Shown: one piece after another, positions 57,059 to 64,000 of the stretch
Layout of the letters: each line of letters opens with the position of its first letter
Position numbering within the stretch: the first letter of the stretch is position 1
DNA from: Burkholderiales bacterium
GTDB lineage: Bacteria > Pseudomonadota > Gammaproteobacteria > Burkholderiales > Casimicrobiaceae
DNA: 64,000 nt
Direction: 5' to 3'
NCBI GenBank assembly: GCA_025354165.1
Contig: JANXNI010000045.1
Span: forward strand, 1 to 64,000
The notes under the pieces: generated by a model
The model's database searches: none
What the model was told of the DNA's origin: nothing
What the model saw: the letters and a program-made list of their open reading frames with translations, nothing else
Position numbers and translations under genes: made by a program

Positions 57059-57834
57059 GCCGTCTCCGCCCGAGAAATATCGAGAAACACTTCGTCCAAT
57101 GTGCCTCGTCCATACTTCGCTAGTAGCGCGGAAGGCGAGCCCTGATCGACGATCTCGCCGCGTTTCAACATGATCACGTTGTCGCACAAACGCTCCACCT
57201 CGGCCATATTGTGCGAGGCCAACAACATCGCGCAGCCAGACTGTTTACGATAGTTTTCAAGCAGCGTACGCATTCGATCTCCGACATCGGGATCGAGCGA
57301 CGCCGTAGGTTCATCGAGTAATAAAAGCTCCGGCGAATTGAGTAGTGACTTTGCGAGGCTCACGCGTGTGCGCTGGCCTGCCGATAGATTGGCATAAGGC
57401 CGATCGGCAACCTCGATCAGATCAAGCTCTGACAGCAATTCGGCAATGCGCTTGCGACCCTCGCGAACGCCATATAAACCGGCGAACACGCGAAGGTTTT
57501 CAGTGACCGATAGGCGTTTCGGTAGATCGACGTAGGGTGACGTGAAATTGATGCGTGGCAGGATGTCATAGCGCTTTGTGGCGAGCGGCAAGCCAAGTAT
57601 TTCGATACTGCCAGCCGACGGTGTGAGCACCCCGAGCAGCATTGATATCGTGGTGGTTTTGCCCGCCCCATTGCCGCCGAGCAGCCCCACAGTTTGGCCT
57701 AGCGCGACGGTGAACGATATGCCGCGGACAGCGTCTACCGCTCCGTAGGATTTTTTTAGGTCACGTACCGCAATGGCGGCGCTACCAGAGGAACTGGAGC
57801 TTTCGGACTGAGGTAAAGGGGGCGTGAACATCAT
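57055..57834 (-). CDS. ABC transporter ATP-binding protein (ABC-2 exporter)
   Basis: About 259 residues from ATG 57834; a GTG at 57864 would add ten residues and neither start has a clear ribosome site. Walker A LLGGNGAGKTTTIS, signature LSAGQRTRVSLAKSLL, Walker B LLLLDEPTASLDPDV, H loop LASHNMAEVERL. It drives the permease encoded next, with which it overlaps by ATGA. A Ser-rich N-terminal stretch precedes the domain. Confidence 0.9.
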   Translation of the reverse strand: MMFTPPLPQSESSSSSGSAAIAVRDLKKSYGAVDAVRGISFTVALGQTVGLLGGNGAGKTTTISMLLGVLTPSAGSIEILGLPLATKRYDILPRINFTSPYVDLPKRLSVTENLRVFAGLYGVREGRKRIAELLSELDLIEVADRPYANLSAGQRTRVSLAKSLLNSPELLLLDEPTASLDPDVGDRMRTLLENYRKQSGCAMLLASHNMAEVERLCDNVIMLKRGEIVDQGSPSALLAKYGRGTLDEVFLDISRAETA

Positions 57835-57894
57835 AAATTCGCTACGTTCGAAGTCAGGTTGCACGTGACCGCGCTTGGTTGGCCTGCATCCGCT

Positions 57895-57916
57895 AATATG
57901 TTGTTTGCATAATTTG
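57895..57916 (+). promoter_or_regulatory. 22-bp motif shared with the glycosyltransferase leader
   Basis: AATATGTTGT-T-TGCATAATTTG, one base different from 18165-18186. It includes CATAAT, a possible -10 box, and lies 35 bases before the moxR start. Confidence 0.35.
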
Positions 57917-57951
57917 CACTATTCGTGTCGTAGCCGTACAGGAAATCTTCC

Positions 57952-58887
57952 GTGTCCCCATCGCCCCACATTACCACCGCCAGCAAACTTCTTGGCGAGA
58001 TTCATCAACAACTCGATTCGATTGTACTGGGCAAATCCGGGGTCACTCGCCTTGCCGTAACCTGCTTACTTGCGCAGGGGCATTTGCTGATTGAAGATGC
58101 GCCGGGACTCGGTAAATCGACGCTTGCACTCGCACTCGCGAAGACATTCGGGCTGGACTACAACAAAGTTCCCTGCACCAACGACTTGCTGCCTTCGGAT
58201 CTGCTCGGCTTGTCGATCTGGGATGGCACAGCACAAGCGATGCGCTTCACGCCGGGCCCCATCTTCGCGCAACTTTTGTTGGCGGACGAACTAAACCGTG
58301 CCCCCTCCAAAACGCAAAGCGCACTGCTTGAAGCGATGGAAGAACGACAGGTCAGCGTCGATGGCGTAAGTCGAAATCTGCCGTCGCCATTCTTTGTGAT
58401 CGCCACACAAAATCCACTGGATCAAGTCGGCGTGTCGCCGTTGCCGGAATCGCAGATGGATCGCTTCATGATGCGGCTCTCGCTGGGATTTCCTAGTGCG
58501 GCGGCGGAAATAGAACTCTTGCGCGGCGGTGACCGACGCGTTAGCGCTTTGGCGCTAACACCCATATTGTTAGGCGATGCGTTGCAGAAATTGCAGAAAC
58601 TCATTGAGCAGATTCGCGTATCTGAGCCAATATTGGTTTACGTGCAGCAATTGCTCGCCGCGAGCCGCACCGGTGCGACTCGTCCTCTCTCGCCGCGAGC
58701 CGGTCTGGCGCTGCTGCGCGCGAGTCGCGCCGAGGCTTTACAGTCTGGACGCGATCACGTGTTGCCCGATGACGTGCAAGCCGTGTGGAGCGCTGTGGTC
58801 AGCCACCGCGTCGGCGCGAGTCACGACAGCTTGACCAAAGGCGTGCAACTCGCGCAGGCCGTGCTGATCGGCGTGCCCGCGCCGTGA
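57952..58887 (+). CDS. MoxR family AAA+ ATPase
   Basis: 311 residues from GTG 57952, with AGGAA a few bases upstream. Walker A EDAPGLGKSTLALALAK, Walker B LLLADELNRAPSKTQSALLEAMEERQVSVDG, sensor FFVIATQNPLDQVGVSPLPESQMDRFMMRL. MoxR proteins act as chaperones for metal insertion or assembly and are typically next to DUF58 and transglutaminase genes, as here. Its stop overlaps the DUF58 start. Confidence 0.92.
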   Translation: MSPSPHITTASKLLGEIHQQLDSIVLGKSGVTRLAVTCLLAQGHLLIEDAPGLGKSTLALALAKTFGLDYNKVPCTNDLLPSDLLGLSIWDGTAQAMRFTPGPIFAQLLLADELNRAPSKTQSALLEAMEERQVSVDGVSRNLPSPFFVIATQNPLDQVGVSPLPESQMDRFMMRLSLGFPSAAAEIELLRGGDRRVSALALTPILLGDALQKLQKLIEQIRVSEPILVYVQQLLAASRTGATRPLSPRAGLALLRASRAEALQSGRDHVLPDDVQAVWSAVVSHRVGASHDSLTKGVQLAQAVLIGVPAP

Positions 58888-59939
58888 CGGGCAACACGGC
58901 AGCTAATGCAGCGGCGGACGCACGGTCAAGTGCGAAAAGACCACCATCAGACTGGTGGGGGAATCGCCTAGCGCACTGGAACTCAAGTTTTGGTCGCACG
59001 CCCACTACGGCGACCGAAGTTGAGCTTGAGCAACGGCGCATTTATCTACTGCCGACAGGGCGCGGATTCTTTTTGATCATCACAGCGGTCGTCCTTCTTT
59101 TGGTCGGTGTCAATTATCAATTGTCACTCGCCTACGTCGTCGCGTTTTTGCTCGCCGGGTTGATGCAGGCGGCGCTGCTGACTAGCTACCGAAATTTGCG
59201 CGGACTGGTGGTTGCGTCGGGGCGCTCGCCGCATTGCCGTGTCGGTGAAGACGTTGCTTTCCCGATCACACTGGCGTCGCCAGAGCGCGCTCGTGAAGGC
59301 ATTACTTTGACCTCACAGAATAGCGCCAAGCAATGGGCGCACAGTGGGCCGAGCCGACTCAATGCCGACGAGCGGCAAGCTGCGCCACTAAGCTTTGTTG
59401 CCGGAAAGCGGGGCCCGCTAGCGCTAGCGCGAATCACCGTTGAAAGCCGTGCGCCGTACGGTCTCATTCGCGCCTGGAGCTACGTGCATTTCGAGTGGGT
59501 GGCGCTGATCGAGCCGATCCCGGAGACACCGCCGCCTGCGTTGCCCAAAGCTTCAGGCGCAGACGGCGCGAACACCGGGCGAACGCAAGTGGCGCACGAT
59601 CCTGACAGCCTGCGCGAATTTGTTCATGGAGATTCGCTGCGCCGCGTCGCATGGAAACAGGTCGCGAAATCGGGCGAGTGGTACACGCGAACTGGCGACA
59701 CGGGGACGCGTCACGAGATCGATTTGTCGTGGCAGATGGTGCAACTCACGGAAACTGAAGCGCGGCTTTCGCGCATGGCGGCGTGGCTACTCAGAGCGCA
59801 TAACGAGAACTGCGCTTATTCACTGTCGATGCCAAACGCGCAATTGCCGCTAGCGGACGGGTCGCCGCAGTTTGCCGATGCCTCTATCGTGCTTGCGGTG
59901 TATCCGTTGCGACCTGAAGACGTGCGGGGACTGCGATGA
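58884..59939 (+). CDS. DUF58 domain protein
   Basis: 351 residues from GTG 58884, which overlaps the moxR stop (GTGA). Two membrane helices at about 55-95 (FFLIITAVVLLLVGVNYQLSLAYVVAFLLAGLMQAALL). The DUF58 signature is HGDSLRRVAWKQVAKSGEWYTRTGD. DUF58 proteins lie in MoxR operons and probably present a MIDAS-like domain on the cytoplasmic or periplasmic side. The upstream frame to 58785 lies inside moxR and is rejected. Confidence 0.88.
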   Translation: MTGNTAANAAADARSSAKRPPSDWWGNRLAHWNSSFGRTPTTATEVELEQRRIYLLPTGRGFFLIITAVVLLLVGVNYQLSLAYVVAFLLAGLMQAALLTSYRNLRGLVVASGRSPHCRVGEDVAFPITLASPERAREGITLTSQNSAKQWAHSGPSRLNADERQAAPLSFVAGKRGPLALARITVESRAPYGLIRAWSYVHFEWVALIEPIPETPPPALPKASGADGANTGRTQVAHDPDSLREFVHGDSLRRVAWKQVAKSGEWYTRTGDTGTRHEIDLSWQMVQLTETEARLSRMAAWLLRAHNENCAYSLSMPNAQLPLADGSPQFADASIVLAVYPLRPEDVRGLR

Positions 59940-62035
59940 GCACAACCACCGTGGCGACCGGGCGCGCACTCCGTTGGCGATTAGGCAAGGGTCGCGGCAC
60001 GGGAGCAGCTTCAAAACGCGTTCTGGTCGCCGACCCTGACCTGCGTGCACGTCGCTTCATGGCGTTTGCGGTTGCGGTTGCGCAGGGCGCAAACGTGCTC
60101 GCGATGAAGCCGCTGATCATCTTCGCAGGATTGGCGGCACTATTGCTGTCCGTACTGGTTCGCGAGGCACCGCGGCAATGGGTTTGGCGCGCGGGTCTCA
60201 TCCTCTTGACGTTGGCCACCGGCGGTCTGGTCTTCGTCGAATACGGCAAATTATTCGCGCGCGATTCGGGCATTGCGCTCCTGTTCATTCTTGGCCCGCT
60301 CAAATTGGTCGAAACAAAAACCACACGTGATTTCATGGTGGTCTGGGGCATGGCGATGGTGCTTTTCGTTGCCAGTTTTTTTGAGAATCTCGGGCTTGTC
60401 GCGGCGCTTTCGGTAGCCCCCATCATCATCGTTTACGTCGCAGCCTTGCGCATGTTTGATGCTCCCGCATCGGCACCGGGCGCACCGTCCGTTTTGCAAC
60501 ACATCAAAGGCGCGGCCGCACATACCCTTCTCGGCATCCCTCTGGCAGCCATGCTGTTTGTGCTGTTCCCGCGCGCCACTGCGCCGCTGTGGGGGATGAA
60601 TGATCCGACGACGGGAACCAGCGGCCTGTCCGACGAAATGCGCCCCGGTCAGATCGCGAAGCTGATCCTCTCCAAAGAGACTGCTTTTCGCGTGGAGTTT
60701 GAAGACCGGAAACCGCCGCAGCAGGCTCTCTACTGGCGCGGCCCGGTGCTCCGCGAGTTTGACGGCTTGACCTGGAGTGTTGGACAGTCAAACACACCGT
60801 CACGAATGCGTGGCGATTTCCTGAGCTTCACGCCCGAGGAGCATGCGCGCGAGGCGATCAATTACACCGTCACTGTGGATCGGCAGGAGTCGCGCTGGTT
60901 GCCGATCCTTGAATTGCCCGTCGCGTATCCCTCTGGTCCAGCGGTTGAGCGCGCTGTGTTTCTTTCAGATGCTCAACAAATCGGGGTACGCCGTGCCGCC
61001 AATGGTGCGACGCAGTACCGTGCGCAATCCTTCGCTCGCGCATCGTACGCGGCCGCCGAGCCCGACGCTCAGAGCCCAGAACTAGGCACCGGCCCACGCA
61101 GCTGGAACCCACGCGCTCGCGCCTTCGCGGCCGAACTCGCTACGCGCTACCCAAACCCGACCGAACGGGTGAGAGCATTACTCGTCCATTTCAATCAAGA
61201 AAAGTTTTTCTACACCTTAAATCCTCCGCTGTACGGCGGCCAGCGCGGCAACAGTTCGATTGATGAATTTCTATTCGATGGCCGCAAAGGATTTTGCGAA
61301 CATTACGCTGGAGCAACCGTATTTCTGCTACGTGCGAGCGGCGTTCCCGCACGCGTCGTCACCGGCTATCAGGGCGGCGAATTTCAGCCAGCCGGGCACA
61401 TGATTGTGCGACAGAGCGATGCGCATGCGTGGGTCGAAGTGTGGATTGACGGTCGCTGGTCACGCGTCGATCCGACCGGTGCGGTCGCGCCTGATCGGAT
61501 TGAACGTGGAATTCAGGAATCGTTGCCCGAAACGGAGCGCATGCTGGTCAGCACGCGCAACTGGATCTCGTTCACCGGTCTCTCAAACCTGTGGGAAGAC
61601 GCGAGTTTTTCATACACCAAATGGGTGATCGGCTTTGATCGCGATCGTCAAAAAGAACTGCTGAAAGACCTGGGTTTGGACGGAATCAATCCCCTCGCGG
61701 CGCTTGGCTGGATGATGATCGCGATCACCGCAAGCGGCGCGCTGATGGGACTCGTGTGGTGGTTGTGGCTCAAGCGAAACGAGCGCCGGATCGACCCGAT
61801 GCTCAGAGCCTGGCGCAGCCTTCGCAAGCGTTTGATCAAAGCGGGATTCGCGATTGCACCGCACGAAACGGTGACGTCGGTCTTGGCACGAGCCGCCATT
61901 CGCTGGCCGATGTATGCAGCAACGTTCGCTGAGTTTTCGAAACGATACAACGCTGCAAGATTTGCCGAGGCCGACGCCGATCAAGGCTCGTCGACTATCA
62001 AGCTGCCTACGCATTTTCAGTTGCGGCGGCATTGA
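59936..62035 (+). CDS. TgpA-type membrane transglutaminase-like protein
   Basis: 699 residues. N-terminal DUF3488 region with about six membrane helices to about 200, a periplasmic transglutaminase core with catalytic Cys in GFCEHYAGATVFLLRASGVPARVVTGY, His in DAHAWVEVWIDGRW and Asp in VDPTGAVAPDRI, then one membrane helix near 595-615 (LGWMMIAITASGALMGLVWWLW) and a DUF4129-like tail. TgpA of Pseudomonas is needed for viability; the substrate is unknown. ATGA overlap with the DUF58 gene makes a three-gene coupled operon. Confidence 0.92.
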   Translation: MSTTTVATGRALRWRLGKGRGTGAASKRVLVADPDLRARRFMAFAVAVAQGANVLAMKPLIIFAGLAALLLSVLVREAPRQWVWRAGLILLTLATGGLVFVEYGKLFARDSGIALLFILGPLKLVETKTTRDFMVVWGMAMVLFVASFFENLGLVAALSVAPIIIVYVAALRMFDAPASAPGAPSVLQHIKGAAAHTLLGIPLAAMLFVLFPRATAPLWGMNDPTTGTSGLSDEMRPGQIAKLILSKETAFRVEFEDRKPPQQALYWRGPVLREFDGLTWSVGQSNTPSRMRGDFLSFTPEEHAREAINYTVTVDRQESRWLPILELPVAYPSGPAVERAVFLSDAQQIGVRRAANGATQYRAQSFARASYAAAEPDAQSPELGTGPRSWNPRARAFAAELATRYPNPTERVRALLVHFNQEKFFYTLNPPLYGGQRGNSSIDEFLFDGRKGFCEHYAGATVFLLRASGVPARVVTGYQGGEFQPAGHMIVRQSDAHAWVEVWIDGRWSRVDPTGAVAPDRIERGIQESLPETERMLVSTRNWISFTGLSNLWEDASFSYTKWVIGFDRDRQKELLKDLGLDGINPLAALGWMMIAITASGALMGLVWWLWLKRNERRIDPMLRAWRSLRKRLIKAGFAIAPHETVTSVLARAAIRWPMYAATFAEFSKRYNAARFAEADADQGSSTIKLPTHFQLRRH

Positions 62036-62553
62036 TTTTGTGTGGTAACTAACGCGACCTATGAATCTATCAGCTTTTTCGTAAAAGTACCGCTACATTG
62101 GGGCTATACCGCCATATCGTTTAAAGTCAACTTCTGTACTTTTGTGGATGTAGCCCTTGTTCGGTCGTCTTTCTATCGAAAAGCCGTATCGAAGCGACGA
62201 CGAAATTTAGTTCGCAGCCGTGCCCGCAAGCATCGCACTCCTCTTCGCGGCACGATCATGCTGGCGCGCGATTGCCGCAGACCAGATAACACGTCGAATC
62301 CACGGCCGTATCTGCGATGCCTTATTAGGCGCTGATGGCTCCGCTCACTTCGTGCGGATCAGAAGATCTATTTTGGTCTTATGTCAGACGCAGCGTCGTC
62401 TGCACAAGGCGCAGAATGTTATGTCCGAATCCATCGGTATACGATCCCATCCCTAAATCATCTGATGTCGAATAGCCTGATGTGGACGGTATGTAGTCAG
62501 CCGACGACGGCTTTCGCGGTCGGACAACGGGTAACAGACCAAGGAGAAATACT
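62036..62553. other. 518-base intergenic region, nothing recognised
   Basis: Short open frames at 62042-62335 and 62381-62629 have no domain or ribosome site. The last bases before the OsmC gene contain AAGGAG as its ribosome site. No terminator for the transglutaminase operon is clear. It could hold decayed sequence or a regulatory RNA; neither can be supported. Confidence 0.4.
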
Positions 62554-63012
62554 ATGGACAATCCGGTTCAAATCAAACTCGAACAACAGCACGACTTTCA
62601 GTTTGCGGTTAATTTCGACAATCCGCTGATTCCAGTACTACTGACCGACGAGCCTGCTCCGCTGGGCGGCGGTCATGGCCCAAACCCAGAGCAAATGCTC
62701 GCGGTCGCAGTAGCAAACTGCCTGTCTGCGAGCCTTCTGTTCGCAATGCGCAAATTTAAGAATGACCCGACGCCGATTCGCACTTTGGCGACGATTGGAA
62801 CTGCACGAAATGCGCAAAACCGGATGCGCATAAGCGCCATCTCGGTCGACGTCACGCTTGGTGTTCCAGCATCGAGCATCACCATGCTCGAGCGCATCCT
62901 TGGACAATTCGAAGATTTCTGCGTCGTCACGCAGAGCGTCCGCACTGCGATCCCGGTGACCGTCCGAGTTCTCGACGCGGATGGCAGTTTGCTGCGCACG
63001 TCAGGCGCTTGA
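62554..63012 (+). CDS. OsmC-family protein
   Basis: 152 residues. Fold markers: DEPAPLGGGHGPNPEQMLAVAVANCLSASLLFAMRKFKND (catalytic Cys in NCLSAS) and FCVVTQSVRTAIPVTVRV (second Cys, VVTQSV). OsmC/Ohr enzymes reduce organic hydroperoxides by these two Cys. This is the longer, less characterised OsmC branch. AAGGAG precedes the start. ahpC follows 463 bases later; a shared peroxide response is possible. Confidence 0.88.
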   Translation: MDNPVQIKLEQQHDFQFAVNFDNPLIPVLLTDEPAPLGGGHGPNPEQMLAVAVANCLSASLLFAMRKFKNDPTPIRTLATIGTARNAQNRMRISAISVDVTLGVPASSITMLERILGQFEDFCVVTQSVRTAIPVTVRVLDADGSLLRTSGA

Positions 63013-63475
63013 CGGCCGCATCCAAAACGCGAAGTACACATTGCCTGGCGCGTTCCCGCGCCTCGCAGCGAAGACTTTACGTTTCATTGCTGCCCAGGCG
63101 ATACCAGCCTCTCCGTTGGCGCTTGTCATAAGAGATACCGGTGTCGCGCATCGATGCATATAGCCGCCTCTCTGCACTTGGGCGCGCAGCTTGTTCGAGG
63201 CGAATTGAATCTCTTATCGGGGTGAACGATACGGCCCTTCGCCCCCTCCTTTGGATGAATCCGACACGATACTCCACCAACTTCGGTACGCCCAACGCGA
63301 CGCGCTGCTGGCATAGCGCGTGGTCAACATTGTTAATGTGATGGCGCGTTATAAGTGCCTTTTCCACTTAAACTATGTAATTTAACTAGTTTGACTAATC
63401 ACAGTTGCGCCGCAACAATTAGGGCATCGACTCCTCCTCCGCTTGATGAGCAAACCACAAAACAAAGGATATTTC
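63013..63475. other. Intergenic region upstream of ahpC
   Basis: 463 bases. No gene is recognised; short open frames have no ribosome site. The last 90 bases are AT-rich and hold a promoter-like pair for ahpC. The ACTATGTAATTTAACTAGTTTGA run (63372 onward) is AT-rich and may include an OxyR-type site, which cannot be confirmed by eye. Confidence 0.4.
63391..63419 (+). promoter_or_regulatory. Candidate ahpC promoter
   Basis: TTGACT (63391-63396), 17-base spacer, AACAAT (63414-63419); about 50 bases of leader before the ahpC start. Confidence 0.4.
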
Positions 63476-64000
63476 ATGTCACTTATCAACACTACCATCA
63501 AGCCATTCAAGGCTACCGCCTACCAAAACGGCAAATTTATTGATGTTTCTGACGCCACGATGAAGGGCAAATGGTCAGTTGTCGTGTTCTACCCGGCCGA
63601 CTTCACTTTCGTCTGCCCGACTGAGCTGGAAGACCTCGCAGACAACTACGCTGAATTCCAGAAATTGGGCGTAGAGGTGTATGGCGTTTCAACCGACAGT
63701 CACTTCGCACACAAAGCGTGGCACGACACTTCGGAAGCCATCAAGAAAGTGCAATATGCACTGGTCGGCGACCCGACCGCGACACTCGCACGCAACTTCG
63801 ATGTGCTGATCGAAGAAGAAGGTATGGCGCTTCGTGGCACCTTCGTGATCAATCCAGAAGGTCAGATCAAACTCTGCGAAATTCACGACAACGGCATTGG
63901 TCGCGATGCGTCGGAACTGCTGCGCAAGGTTCGTGCGGCCAAATACGTCGCTGAGCATCCGGGTCAAGTGTGTCCAGCGAAATGGACCGAAGGTGCAGCA
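63476..64000 (+). CDS. ahpC: Alkyl hydroperoxide reductase subunit C (peroxiredoxin), 3' end outside window
   Basis: 175 residues in view of about 188. Typical Ahp[21 protein letters not shown], peroxidatic Cys in [34 protein letters not shown], and resolving Cys in [15 protein letters not shown]. It reduces hydrogen peroxide and organic peroxides in the cytoplasm and is recharged by AhpF, or a thioredoxin system such as TrxB. AAAGGAT precedes the ATG. The last residues are cut by the window edge. Confidence 0.96.
   Translation, partial: MSLINTTIKPFKATAYQNGKFIDVSDATMKGKWSVVVFYPADFTFVCPTELEDLADNYAEFQKLGVEVYGVSTDSHFAHKAWHDTSEAIKKVQYALVGDPTATLARNFDVLIEEEGMALRGTFVINPEGQIKLCEIHDNGIGRDASELLRKVRAAKYVAEHPGQVCPAKWTEGAA

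Overview
The window looks like a chromosome segment of a betaproteobacterium close to the Burkholderiales, moderately GC-rich. Supporting signs are a DUF2863 protein, the divergent yhdP/glnE pair, the gyrA - ompA - ubiG neighbourhood, a TIGR03643 protein beside a MarR regulator, and a Bpt-Aat operon. The organism is inferred from gene families, not from any RNA marker.

Layout. 1-2500 is a worn stretch: a partial NucS-type endonuclease protein, a cupin, a dimeric alpha/beta-barrel protein, REP-like hairpins and a cytochrome P450 that has lost its whole core. 2.8-31.3 kb is mostly core genome: rnk, a DUF2863 protein, an EamA transporter, a CBS protein, a FixL/FixJ-like two-component pair, trxB, a Smr protein, yhdP divergent from glnE, a glycosyltransferase with TPR and SEC-C segments, a MarR/TIGR03643 operon divergent from ilvE with clear candidate operators, a CHCC zinc-finger protein, a RutE-like reductase, rbgA, gyrA, an OmpA protein, an S-adenosylhomocysteine/MTA deaminase-like amidohydrolase and ubiG.

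31.5-40.6 kb is a genomic island of about 9.0 kb integrated into a tRNA-Val(CAC) gene. It is bounded by 88-bp direct repeats (2 mismatches) that hold the tRNA 3' part and its terminator. Just inside each end lies a paired GTATGAC motif, which I read as integrase arm sites. The island carries a tyrosine recombinase coupled to a Sir2-family gene, a frameshifted endonuclease/exonuclease/phosphatase, a 1496-residue secreted beta-propeller protein with Ig-like modules and a dockerin-like C-terminus, a group II intron reverse-transcriptase remnant and a truncated hypothetical gene.

40.7-54.7 kb is a catabolic/transport locus in two divergent operons. Leftward run an RpiR regulator, a fused IolC kinase-DUF2090 aldolase, a 3-hydroxyisobutyrate dehydrogenase-like protein, two tandem Tat-type solute-binding proteins, a LivH permease, two short-chain dehydrogenases and mmsA. 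Rightward run LivM, LivG, LivF and a third ATP-binding protein with no ABC signature. Together they suggest uptake of an inositol- or sugar-acid-like substrate and its breakdown through 5-dehydro-2-deoxygluconate phosphate and malonic semialdehyde to acetyl-CoA. Most inositol-specific steps (iolB, D, E, G) are not in the window.

54.7-64 kb holds the N-degron transferases Bpt and Aat, an ABC-2 exporter, a translationally coupled MoxR - DUF58 - transglutaminase operon, an OsmC protein and the start of ahpC. No rRNA, CRISPR array or complete insertion sequence was seen.
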